64,000 nt of DNA, taken from Phlebotomus papatasi. Taxonomy: Eukaryota; Arthropoda; Insecta; Diptera; Psychodidae. The first letter of the stretch is position 1; the number at the start of each line of letters is the position of its first letter. A model generated the notes under the pieces. That model worked only from the letters and a program-made list of their open reading frames with translations, was not told where the DNA came from and did no database searches. The stretch spans positions 108,409,417 through 108,473,416 of the forward strand of contig NC_077222.1 of assembly GCF_024763615.1 (NCBI RefSeq), read 5' to 3'. Positions 1-11,448 of the stretch are shown here, one piece after another. The position numbers were made by a program, and so were the translations under genes.

Positions 1-1621
1 CCCCATGTTCGGTGGTGCCCCAGTTTCGTCTCAGTCAGACGTTTTGATGTAGTCATATCTGAGGCTTTTGTAAGTAAAATGACTGAAAGTAAGGAGTTGT
101 AAATAAGGAATATGACGTCAGACTTTCGACACGAATACTTCTTCGGCAATTACCGATTTAGTCAGTATGCTAGTAAGAAAAAAGCAATATTGAAGATTGT
201 ATACTTGGCGTTACACCAAAGAAATGGAAAAATATTTGTTGACTGTATTTGTTGATGTTAGAACTTTGACATTTACCTTACGTCAATGCTAATAGCTGTC
301 AAAGAAATCAAATTTTAGTCATTTTTGTGACTTATCATAAATGGCATGCAAACGAAAAGGAACATTAAGAAATTCGATTTTCCAGGTCTAATACTTGACA
401 GGAAAATAGTCTTTAATATCCTAAAGAAACTTTATCAAAAAGTAATTTGAGACCACACTTCGGTAAGGAAATAAAAAGCGCTAATATCAAATAAGCCACG
501 CCCTCAGCAATAATTGCTAAGTACCAAAATGAACGTAAAAAAAACGTTATTATCACGTTAGTGATTTTTTCATAAATACGCCATACCTTCGAAAAAGGGT
601 TGAAAGTGAGAAATAGTATCTTGGTAATAAAAAATTAAATTTCCTCGAAAAACTTACTAGGTAAGTGACCGAACCTCTCGCACTACTTTCCTTCAGTCGG
701 TTTTTCACCACATTCCTCAAGAATCTTAGCACTTGCAATTGTTTAAAAGTACTTTCCACTGTTTTCACAGGTTCACTTTTTAATAGCTTCCTATAATAAA
801 GTTACCTCGGTGGGGAATAATTTCATATTTATGGAAACTACGTTAGTTTTACGTTTCATTTTTTTTAAGTGGTGAGGAAAATATTACGCGAATGGCTTTT
901 ATGATAGGTGTTAATAAACTAATGGTATAAAATATATGTAAATTGCTGACTTTTATACTAAAAAAAAACTTAAAGAGTATTTTCAATAACATCGAAATCT
1001 GAGATTTGAAAATGCAATTTTCTTTTAAACCAAACCCTTCTACAAATTGAACTTAAAGAATCTGCAACATTTAACATAGATCAAATACTAATTAAATTTC
1101 AGTCTTTGTCGTAGTATCTTTTAGAAACATAAGTTGTCTCAAAAGTTTCATCTAAATATCACCTTTCAAAGAGTCCTTGTACCCAAACATTTTGCTTTAG
1201 AGATGATTTTAATGACTCTCTTGTGTTCCAAGCATTTAACTCTGAGCTCATTATGAAGATCCTAAATGACAATAGCAGCAAAATCATATTCAATAACAAC
1301 TAATTACTCAAAATTTTGATACTAATTGAATTTTCAAGTAATATTAATGCAAATCTCTCATTTGTACACCTGATCGACATTTATAATTCAACATTCACTC
1401 ATCCTCTTCGTGGCTTTTCACTGAATTGAACTAAATTTTCAAAATAACATGCCATTTTATTTACTAAAATTGAGCTTGTGGTAAGTGTGCTTTAGTTAAT
1501 GGAAACTGTGATTCTTTTGCTGAGGGGTTAATTTGGTGAACCACTTCCAATAAACTGGAGATTTTATTTTGAGAACCTATCAAAAGATTTTCAAGAGATC
1601 AAACTGGGGCGTTATCGAACA

Positions 1622-1778
1622 TGGGGTAGTACTGAACACTGAGATTTTTTAATCAAATATTAGACTTCAGAGGAAGAGATCTACACGAATTCATAGATAC
1701 AATAAGAATGATTATCCATTGAAGAAATGGTCATTCTAACAGTTTGGAAATAAAACTCAGTGTTCGGTGCTACCCTGT
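1622..1778. repeat. 157-bp foldback, GGGGTAGTACTGAACACTGAG ends
   Basis: The inverted arms flank a unique core. Related GTTCGGTGGTGCCCCAG strings occur at 8-25, 1781-1797, 3284-3296 and 23470-23740, so it belongs to a dispersed family whose full element I cannot delimit. Confidence 0.5.
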
Positions 1779-1947
1779 GTTCGGTGGTGCCCCAGTTTCT
1801 CCTGTATTTCAGAAATGTGTCCGACCAAATAAGAACGAAAAAGTAATTAAGATGGAATTTTTTCGTCCATTTCGAGTTACTGAAAGAGTTACTTTCGATT
1901 TCAAAAACATTTCAAAAATTTTGTTCCAAGAATGAAAATTTTATGTA

Positions 1948-2119
1948 CCATAAATGCAAGTGACTTCGCGTCCCTGCTTTTCGTAAGCTTTTCTTTAATT
2001 CTAGCACTTAAGGATAATTCAGAGACCACAAGCGCACGGATGATCTAAAATCATTCCTAAGTCCTAGAATTAAAAAAAAGGCTTACAAAAAGCAGGGGTG
2101 CAGTCACCCGCATCTATGA
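1948..2119. mobile_element. 172-bp foldback, CCGTAGATGCGGGTGAC family, copy 1
   Basis: Diverged ends; the inner arms match each other and the copy at 17865-18036. TA on both sides. Confidence 0.72.
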
Positions 2120-3114
2120 TAGGAAAACCGTAATCTTTACGTTATTAAACTTACTTTCAACGAAGTACCTACAAGAATCTGAAATTCAGAATTTTAATTG
2201 AGTCAAGAGGAAACGAGTTTTATTGAAATATGCCTCTAAAACTTAAATAATAGATATTTCGTCATAATAACGTAAATGTTTGGAAACTTTTCCTTACTCG
2301 ACTGGTATTAAGTAGTTATTAAGGACTTAATAACTACTTAGTCTAAATCAATGCTTTAATTTTAACTTAAGTTGTAGGACAAGTGACTATTTCTCAAATG
2401 TATGAAAATGACACACTCTGTATAACAGTTTATGCTACTTGGGGAGATACACATTTTTTTGTTCGCAGCTTCATTAAAACTATATTTGGATTTTTTTTTT
2501 AACTTACTTAATACATCTTAAACTTTACTTGATTCAATCTTTGAAGACTTCCTCAAAAAATATCTAGTGTTTCTTTATTTTCTTTAATTTATCGTTTTAA
2601 AAAAATACAAAAAATATAAAAATGTGTATATTAAAATTTGTTATCATAATTAACGGAACCAGACTTTCAATCACTCCTCAATGGCATTCACAAACATTTT
2701 CAAAATATTACAGTAAAAAAGAGTAAGTTTTCAAAATTAATAACGTAAATATTACCTTTTACTTACGTAGGGCTTTTCAGAACGTTCTTTGCGAATGTCT
2801 TATAGCTTAGTAAGTACTAACCATTATTAACCTCTCGTAATGTTTGAAAGCAGTAGAATTTCAACAGAACAGAATCTTATTTTTTTCATTATTTTGTATA
2901 TTCTAAAATATTTATAATGATATTACATGAACTAGCATATAGGGGGAACTTTTGCAGCTTCGTACAGAAAATTATGTCCAAGTTTCAAGACTTTTTTTAC
3001 CGCACGCTACACAAACTTAATCTATTATACCCCTATCTCAAAAACTTCTTATTTATCAGGTTCGTAATCTCACCTCACAAAATTTCTGGAAATCCTTGGA
3101 TTTTCCTCCATTAG

Positions 3115-3245
3115 TGTCTATACACTAGAAGCAATTTTCGTCAAAAATTGCCTTTTTTTAAATTCTGATGTTTCTGCCTCCAAGGATAAAGGAAATTTTC
3201 TTTAAAAAGGCATTTTTTAAAGTAATGTCTCCTAGAGTATAGAGG
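3115..3245. repeat. hairpin repeat, GCAATTTTCGTCAAAAATTGCC, copy 1
   Basis: About 130 bp with AAGGAAATTTTCTTTAAAAAGG second hairpin; matched by 27721-27855. Confidence 0.6.
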
Positions 3246-4167
3246 CCTTATGGAAAAATGAAAATTTAGTTACAATTTTTACAATGGTGCCCCGATTTGC
3301 TCAGCTACGTACACTATTTGTCCACCTATGTACGCTTTATTTTTGTAAATTAAAAAATCCTAGTTATAGGAAATATTAGGTGTTGGCCTAGCTGTTGGAA
3401 TATTTAGCGATGGGCTAGATTCATTTATTAAAATAGAAAAAAAATAATTTTTATGAAGCTGCAAAGGTTTCCCTTACAACAAACTGACAAAGATAATTTC
3501 CACAAAACTGTAAAACTTCTCAGCAAAACGAAATTGTACATCAAAAGTATTATTGATGCATAAATTTATCTATTCATCTATATAATGGTAATAAAATGTT
3601 TAAAGGGTTTTTGTTTAGAAACATATTAGTTAAGTTTTTCGTCAGTTATCTTACGAACGTCTAACGTTTTCGCGGTGAGAATATTCAAATATTTTCACTT
3701 GAAATTTCGAATTAGAATAGTGCAGATTAGTATCTCTATTATGCAATGAAAATAACCATATTTCTACGGTAATTTAACAGTAAGTCCTACGATATTATTA
3801 CTTACAGGCGTTTCTACACTTTAAACACTTTTTCAAAGGTATTAGGAATGATTAAGGAGGCTACCTTCGAAAGGCGCAAGCTTCGGATGACTCATTTTTT
3901 GCTATGTTCTTAATGTGTTTTACCCGTGGTTCTTTTGGGAAATTTGAGACATTAGACTATCTATTAAAATATGATAATATATTAATTTTTCAAATTCTTT
4001 AAAAGCATATTGAAATGAGTTGTTCGAAGCTAGAGGCTTAAGTCGTCCAAAGGTAGCGCACTTTCCCCTATGGACTTGCATCGCTATTAAAGCGTGTCCA
4101 CGCTAAGATTGTACCAAATGATTTGATATTTTTATGACAGATATCACTAGCTCCGCATTTTCGTTGT

Positions 4168-4510
4168 AAAGTAGAGCCTCGCTATAGGCCATCGCTCTAT
4201 AATCCACAATTTATCGACTGTTGATTTCAAAACACTGATTTTAAGTTAGGTTATGCTTTTTTAGTACGCAACATGAAACGTTGTCATAATTATTTTAATA
4301 TTTTTGGCAAACTTTATTGAGTAGTTGTGATAATTGTGATCCATAATGGAAGAGAGCGAGGACAAGTATCACAATCGCAGAGAAAGTGGAAGCCGTCGAG
4401 CAATTTCAATACTAAAAGTCGTTGGTAATTTTAAAAAATGCCATTGACTATAGTGTGACCCAAGTGTCAAATCTGGAACCAAATATGGCCTATAGCGAGA
4501 CTCTACTGTA
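4168..4510 (+). mobile_element. Tigger/pogo-like element remnant
   Basis: Inverted ends AGAGCCTCGCTATAGGCCAT and ATGGCCTATAGCGAGACTCT, flanked by TA. Inside, near 4370, a short frame reads ITIAEKVEAVEQFQ, which resembles the N-terminal helix-turn-helix of Tigger/CENP-B-like transposases. The rest of the transposase is gone. Confidence 0.65.
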
Positions 4511-4693
4511 TGTAAAAATTATAACACGTGTTTTTACCTTTCTTTTGGTGAAACTCTCATCAAATTCTGTTCATTTTTCACTGAGATACGAAATAATAAT
4601 GGAAAAGAGAAGGGAACTGATCGTGTATGTGGTGAAAACAAACATATATCTACGGTAATTTAACGGTAAATCTTACGTTATTATTACCTAAAG

Positions 4694-4818
4694 CAGAGGT
4701 GTGCAAGAACCGTTTGAAACCGAAAAAACGTCAAATAAAGCATACCAAATAAAGCATAAATACCTGAGCAAACTTATTTTGACGTTTATTCGGTTTCAAC
4801 GGTTCTTGCACACCTCTG
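4694..4818. mobile_element. hAT-type foldback MITE (125 bp)
   Basis: Ends CAGAGGTGTGCAAGAACCGT and its inverse, with a perfect 8-bp target duplication ACCTAAAG (4686-4693, 4819-4826). It sits within a short repeat whose sister copy is at about 3757-3815. Confidence 0.88.
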
Positions 4819-5059
4819 ACCTAAAGGCATAAGTATTGCTCATTGCAGTAGCTGTGACTATGAAAAAATTACACCTAAATTTTAAACGAAATTTATTTAT
4901 TTTTCCGTTGACTAATTTGACAAAAACAGAAACCTTAAAATATTAAAATGGCGAGGCCGTCCTCCCCAATTGTGATGAAAAGAATTAATAATTCAGAAAT
5001 GTTGATAGCGTTATTCCAAAGTACATTTAAATTCTAAATGTAAAGTGCCAAATTAAATT

Positions 5060-5880
5060 GTTTCCCTCCCAGAGAAAAAAAAAGTGGAACTTTAAGCGCT
5101 TCTGCTGGTAAAAATGGGGTTCACCCCTCGGATTTCCGTGCTGGCATTGGGGACACTAGGGTAGAGGACAGGAGGAGATGGAGCTTGTGGGCACTTTATG
5201 AAGTTTCCCGCCCTTTTTTCTCGTCTCTCTGCGCCAATTAGTGGGGACAACAAAAAGGCCGCATGATTAATTTTGCAAGGGAAATTTCAATTTTCTCCCA
5301 CGGGAACATGATTTTGGGTGAAGAAGGGAGTCACTCGTTCGTGTCTCATGCACACCCCATAGTGTCAACCAGTGGGGATTTGAATTCTGAGACACGCAGA
5401 CGACGTGATTTATGGTCGCATGAGGAACTTTCAGCACACTCTTTTCTATCCCAGAGGTGCTTCTCTCATCCAAAGCTCCGGTCCTTGGGTTGAAGCCCGG
5501 CGCACGGATTCCCTTGTCTCTCTTCACCACCAAAAAAAAAAGACAGATTTTTATCACTGGTGAAAATCTTGGGAAAATGTGAAAGATTATCTTGGGGAAA
5601 TGGGTGAAAATTATTTGATTTGACGTTGGTAAAAGAGTGTTCGCGCAGATTAATTTGTCTCCTCAATTTGGCATGAGATTTTCCTCCAAGCACCAGGATG
5701 AATGGGACAATGTTCCTTCTTACATCCTTTTCATCCTATGGCTGAATCAGGAGATTTTCCCTCTTGAAGACACACTCCTCCAAATTCACTCACAGTCAGG
5801 AGTGTCTCTTTGTGGGGGAATGGCAAAGCTTTGAAACTGGAAATTGGTGTTATAATGCAAAAATTGAATCTGTCTTTTTG
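5060..5880. other. low-repeat, higher-GC island without identified gene
   Basis: Contains overlapping frames of 75-96 codons on both strands (for example 5263-5493 plus, 5267-5557 minus), none with a recognisable domain, and no inverted-repeat ends. It could be a UTR, conserved non-coding DNA or an unrecognised exon. Confidence 0.4.
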
Positions 5881-6189
5881 GGTAAGAGAGGTTTTCTTTA
5901 TTAAAAAGTTTTCATATTGAAAATTTTCATGATGAATTGACTTAAGAAATTTCTGTTCTTATATTTCATTAGTCTACAAAAGGTGAAAGGCTGAATTTTA
6001 GGGGAAGGTGTTCTGCTTTGAAACAAAAAATTATTTTTTTATTTAAGATTTTTTTAAATGATATTTTAAACTATTTTGATTATTAAACTTTTATGCTTAG
6101 GGGAACTGTTTTAGGTTTCTCACATACTCTGATTTGAAAAACGCTTCATGTTTTTCCCATATTTCTTTAATGAACTCGCTACACATTAA

Positions 6190-6423
6190 CACTAAACCTA
6201 CCAAGACCCGGTCAAAGTGACCGGTTAAAAATTAACACATATTTAAACGGTACAATGACACTATCAAACTCTATGAATTTCTTAAAATATGCATGTAATA
6301 TATTTTTCAGTGTTTAAATTTTAACTTTTTGCTCTTTTCCAAAACAAATTTGTTGAGTATTCTACCCTACTGCGGTTTGTCATTTGTCCAAGAAACGACC
6401 AAAAACGGTCGGTAGGTTTAGTG
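6190..6423. mobile_element. TTAA-flanked MITE, CACTAAACCTACC ends, copy 1
   Basis: 234 bp with inverted ends CACTAAACCTACCAAGAC and GGTCGGTAGGTTTAGTG between TTAA sites. Related copies lie at 6637-6891 and, inverted, at 21536-21720. Confidence 0.8.
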
Positions 6424-6636
6424 TTAAGTACTTATTAAGTAGTTTATAAGTTCTTAATTCAATGACTTAATTTTAAGGAGTTGTAGAACATTCCACTATT
6501 TTAAGAATATACGAAAATGAGACATACGTCAGCGCTCTGCGGCGAATAACGAAACTAGTGTGGCATAATTTAGCCTTAACACTAAGTACTTAATTAAGCC
6601 CTTTGTAAAAGTCCTTAATTAAGTAGTTTGTATGAA

Positions 6637-6891
6637 CACTAAACCTACAAAGATAAGGTCAAATTGGGCGGTTTAAAAACTTTTTAAAATTAACACATAT
6701 TTAAACGGTGCAATTTCGCTATCAAACTTTATGTATTTCTTAAAATATGCATGAAATGTATTTTTCAGTGTCTAAATTTTATTTTTTCCTCATTTCCAAG
6801 AAAAATTTGTTGAGTATTCTACCCTACCGCGGTCTGTTACTTGAGCGAGCGCACTAGGAAAAACGACCAAGAACGGTTGGTATGGTTAGTG
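6637..6891. mobile_element. TTAA-flanked MITE, CACTAAACCTACC ends, copy 2
   Basis: 255 bp, same orientation as copy 1 and 213 bp from it. The left TTAA has decayed to TGAA; the right is intact. Confidence 0.75.
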
Positions 6892-7699
6892 TTAAGGACA
6901 TGAAAACTGTGCTCACTAAGAACTTAATTAAGGACTTTCGACTAAGCACTTTTTAAGTACTTCCCCTAATGTCTATAAAATATTATTTTTCATTTTTTAT
7001 TTTTCAAATAAAAACAAAAAACACTTGCCTAAGTGGCAAGGTGAACATGTTGCTACCAGATCTGTTATGTTGTCCGGTATCACATTTTTTTTGCTGGCTG
7101 CAACTGTTGTCGGACGGAACTATTGTTGTTCTCAAATTCCTCAGAAGAAGTGTTTCAGATGCATTTCGGAACAAGAAATTAAAAAGGCGGTCGGTTGATA
7201 AGAGTCTTGGAATATGAGTTTCTGGGACATAAGGGAATGTATGTACTCCAGGCTTCCGGATTATTCGCTGGGAGTGGGACTGGTGAGAAATAGAGAGACA
7301 ATTCATCAAAATTTAGGAATCTTGTGGGTAAATTACACTCCCGGATCACGCGCTGAAGGGAAGATTTAACAAAATATGATACAGTTGTAGAAAATTTACG
7401 TTTCCTTATCTCAAGTTGAGGGAGGCCATTCAAGGGAACAAAATAACGTTCCTGGATTACAAGCTGTCGGGAATAAAGGGAGAGCCTTGAGCTATCTGAG
7501 TTATACTTATCATAAATCAAAATGCAATCAAGAATGTTAAATTGATCTTCACTGATTATCACTAAACTTCACGTTTAATAAATTTATCACTAAAAGAAAG
7601 AAACTTACGAAAGCATATCACGCAGTTGATAACGTTTAGTGGTTGTGTTTTTCTGAAACGACAAATTGTGTTTCGTCTCCTTTTATCCAATGGTTAATC

Positions 7700-8080
7700 G
7701 AGCAACTGTACCAAATTTCGGCCAGCTCGCAATTTCGGCCACTTCATTTGCTCATAAAATTTCCATGAATTATTTGTTTTTCCATACTCCAAACAATGCA
7801 AAAATAACTAAAAATATCGTTTCGACGAACTATGAACGATGAAGAACTATATGAGCATCAATGTGGCCGAACCCAAAGCTATCTCTATATTTTGATTCAG
7901 TTTAAAATGTATTGAGAATGATTTTGGAGAAAACAAATACGATAAACTTTTTACAAGGTACCAAACAACACTCCTTAAAAAGAAGTAACAAAAAAATCTA
8001 TTTTTATTAAAAATAATACATTTCCAACTTAGGAATTTAGAGCTTGCATGAAACTATGTCGTAATTTGGTACACTCACCC
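7700..8080. mobile_element. TA-element, GGGTAAGTGTGCC family, copy 1 (diverged)
   Basis: Inner termini GTACCAAATTTCGGCC and GTAATTTGGTACACTCACCC match the family; the left tip is eroded. About 380 bp. Confidence 0.7.
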
Positions 8081-9461
8081 TATGTGTTCATAGCATTCTC
8101 TATTCCAGTTTCTACTTTTTGTCACCAGATGTCGCTAGTGTCTCTCCCAAAAATGCCTTAATTAAGGTTTTAATAAGTACTTATCGAGGACTTATTTTAT
8201 GAACTTGGATCAGGGGCCTCTCGACATTTCATTTTTCCATACGTTTTTGCATAGAGGCACTGAAGGCTCTTGGCAAGTTTTTTCCTAAAGAGAATTGACT
8301 TATCAGTCTGATATATTTCGAAATTGTGCATTAAAAGTTATCTAAAAATACGTATTTCATAATGCTCGTCGAAATAATACAAGAACTACGAGCAAATTTG
8401 TTTAAGTCGCGGTGCAATATCTGCAAAATTTTTACAAGAAAAAATTGAAAAATATCTTCACTATTAATTAGGCTTGATGGGCCCCTGACTTGGATAAAGC
8501 CCTATAGCATTGCGTTAGTAACGGCTTACCTTGAGTTATCTGGAAAGGGCTAGGCTCATAAATCACGGATGAATTATTGTAGCTTATTGCTAGCTAGCTA
8601 ATAAAACAAAATTTTTATTGCAATGTTCATAAACTGGAATGTTCAAACGCAGAGCACTCTCCCCTATTCATTATCTTTCAATTTATAATAACTCAAAGAT
8701 TCCTAAGTGATGTGATATTAAAAGTTTCCGTGATTAAAGAATGTCATTCATTTTCTCACTAATATAAATGTCCTTTCTTTAAGCAAATTTATAATTTATC
8801 TTTTCACCCATTCCTGCAAAAAAAAAGTGAAGTGAAACAGATTCTATAAGGAGCACTTAAACTCGTGAGTGAGTTTAGTGATATACTCGAAAAGTTAAGT
8901 TTGGAATGTTGTCTTTCGTAAAACTTAGAGGAATAGCATATCTTACAACTTCCAGAACTTCGGGAAATCGGTTTTTTTTGCTTTACAGAGCTTTATTGTT
9001 GGTTTTCTCTCATATTGATCGGTTCTTAACCAAGTTAGAGGCACTCATTAATCATCACTAAAGTTTTTACCAAACAGCAAACATCTTAAACTGCATTTTC
9101 ACACTCATTTGCTTTAGGGCTATTTTTCAGGGGATTAAGAAAGGGGTGGCAATGTGTAATTTTTGAGATCATATCCTCTGAAAAATAACTGCAAGTCGTT
9201 ATATCTCGCAGTTTGGCTTAGGGAAGAGGGGGTAGTTTAAGTATTGGGCTGTTTCATCTTTCGCAATTTTTAACTGGGATTCTTTACAATCTCTTTTCCA
9301 CATTTATTAAAGCGATGGACTATAATCAAGGAGTGATTAACCTGAATAAACCTTAATTAATTACTCGAGAAACGCTTCGTGAAACCCTTGTCCTTAAAAA
9401 TTACAATAAGTTACCCACTGACTTAAACCTTTATGAAAGCACATTCTGAGCCCCATATTTA

Positions 9462-9523
9462 CAGTAGACTCTCGCTAATTCGGCTCTTTTAAGATCAGAC
9501 TACTTTTAAATTAGGGCAGCAGT
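9462..9523. mobile_element. Tigger-like MITE, left-end fragment
   Basis: Starts CAGTAGACTCTCGCTAATTC, matching the left end of 39112-39439. It stops at the TTAA where the piggyBac element is inserted. The remainder is not recognisable beyond 10960. Confidence 0.6.
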
Positions 9524-9526
9524 TAA

Positions 9527-10956
9527 CCCTTTAAGGACGATTGGGTCACCCGTGACCCATAGAGAAAATAATTTTTCCTGACTACCTGAAGTTATTTCTT
9601 TCTAATGTTTGTACATAATCACGAAGTAGAAAGACGTAGGAATCTAGGGTATTTTTTTTCAAATCTCCAACTATTTGCTATATAAAAAATATTTGAGCTC
9701 AAAAATAACGAATTTTCAAATTTTCATATTGGTGCTTGAATTTTAATATTTTTAATATTTCTAATTTTTTTTTAAGCCAAAACCTCTTGGGACTAGAAAC
9801 TATAATAACTATACATATTATTTCTCAACAAAGTAAAAATTATAGTTTATTGGTATTTTCAGGAAAGCTTCATAATTTTCATGGGTCATATATAACCCAA
9901 TCGTCCCTAAAGGTAAAAAAACACCAAATCTGTCACTAGTGGATTTTCGAAGATTTGAGGTTAGCATATTTCATGCTTTTGTTTATGTGTGCGCAAAATA
10001 GTTAATTATTCGTGTAATATTGTGTGATAATATGAATTAGCTTAGATTTCCCAGTGCAATACTGACTGAAGAAGGTAATATTTTGATAATTTGTAAGATA
10101 CTTCTGCGTATATGTTGTAAATTCAAAACTTTTTGCTCTTGTAGATGACTTCAAAAATAGAAAAAAAATTCATGATCAATGAACCCGAAATCATCCACAT
10201 ATTATGCCCGGAAGATAACGATGATGCCAATAATCTTGTCCTGAACGAAAATGATATAATATATTTGGAACAAGACGTGGATGAAATGGACTTTGAAGTC
10301 TTCATCGAGAACGCATCAACTCCGGAAGAACTCCCGGATTCACAGCAATGTGCAACCGTACGTCTGAAATTCCCAGAGACAAGCAACATCGCACCTACCC
10401 ATTACCAACAAACATATTTCGAAGAAAACTGAGGTGCACATGGTCCTATAGGAAAAGAGGATTATAAGACCAATTGTATTTGTGAGGCATGCGACATTTA
10501 TCTCTGTGTTACCTTACCAGTATGCGAAATTTGTTTTGATGAATATCATAAAAATTAAAAATGAAGTAAACAATAATACATTTTTTCATAAAAATTATTG
10601 TTTTTGTGTACCAGTCTTCAAGATTCTTTGAGACCAAAAATTGAATGAAATTTTTTAAAATTAATTTTTGATCGTTTAATTTTTACTCGTACTCTTATTT
10701 TTTTATTATTACAAATATATTCAAGTTATTTATCCCTCAAAAATAACAAAGCAAACGAGTAAACTAGTCGTCTCGAAAATTTTGCGCTTTTTTACCTTTA
10801 AGGACGATTGGGTCATATATGACCCATAGTTTTCCAGGACTCCTAGGGATGGGAAAATTTCTTTTTAGCCGTAAATCTCTTATTTAGGCTAAAATATCGA
10901 GGGAAACTTGATTTCATTGAATTTCGCTCAGCGGAAAGCTTCTCGTCCTTAAAGGG
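9527..10956 (+). mobile_element. piggyBac-like element, internally deleted
   Basis: 1430 bp flanked by TTAA (9523-9526, 10957-10960). The terminal inverted repeats are CCCTTTAAGGACGA and TCGTCCTTAAAGGG. Subterminal GATTGGGTCA...TGACCCATAG motifs recur near 9538, 9880 (inverted) and 10803. It holds the N- and C-terminal transposase remnants described separately. Confidence 0.85.
10145..10558 (+). pseudogene. piggyBac transposase remnant (N-terminus fused to C-terminal Cys-rich domain, one stop)
   Basis: From the ATG, 95 acidic codons run to TGA at 10430-10432. The same frame then continues for 41 codons to TAA at 10556, ending in CICEACDIYLCV...CEICFDEYHKN. That is the zinc-binding C-terminus typical of piggyBac transposases. 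The DDD catalytic core, several hundred residues, is absent, so the protein cannot transpose. The domain ends are seen directly; the family is named from the C-terminal pattern plus the TTAA site. Confidence 0.75.
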
Positions 10957-11097
10957 TTAAAGTAAGTAGTAGTAGTCAATAAGTTACGGACTTATTGAAT
11001 GTACCGTTGCTTAAATTAAGCTTTTTTGAAATTCTAATTGAACCATAAAACTGCACTAATATCCCCTATACATAACAATACTACATACACAACATTA

Positions 11098-11160
11098 CGA
11101 AGATTCGAACCCAGGACTTTACATTATAGAGCAAGAGCTATTTTATTAACCTATTGAGTA
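11098..11160 (-). other. tRNA-like sequence
   Basis: The minus strand contains AGCTCTTGCTCTATAATG and AAGTCCTGGGTTCGAATC, similar to the other tRNA-like heads in this window. The D arm is degraded. Confidence 0.35.
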
Positions 11161-11218
11161 TCTTGTAAGTTTAGTAATATAAATTTAAATAAAATGAGTA
11201 ATTTTTCACCCTCAAAAT

Positions 11219-11448
11219 AAAGTAAAGTGCCCTCAAGTCGATCGGTTTCTCAATTCGACCGGTAGAGTTATTTATTCAATTTATTTATATTTGCACTAAT
11301 ATTTGGCGTATGATCTAACATTAGTAGGTCAATTATTCCATAAATAAATACGAAATAGTGACAATTTTTAGAAATTCACCATGAAACATTCAAATATTGG
11401 CCACCCGTCGAGTCGAGGAACCGGTCGACTCGCGGTCACTTTACCTTA
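11219..11448. mobile_element. TAAAGTGCCCTC... / GTCGACCGGTT MITE, copy 1
   Basis: About 230 bp with GC-rich ends (AAGTGCCCTCAAGTCGATCG; CGACTCGCGGTCACTTTACC) around an AT-rich core. The inverted sister is at 31162-31402. Confidence 0.7.

Larger units (their letters stand above)
1..4167. other. gene-free AT-rich repeat region
   Basis: Apart from the foldbacks at 1622-1778 and 1948-2119 and the hairpin repeat at 3115-3245, I see no coding pattern. Open frames are short and AT-driven. The motif TCTACGGTAATTTAACRGTAA at 3757 recurs at 4650. Confidence 0.6.

Noticed and set aside
7179..7562. 127-codon minus frame
   Set aside because: No recognisable domain or coding composition, and no splice context; overlapping frames on both strands are similar in length.
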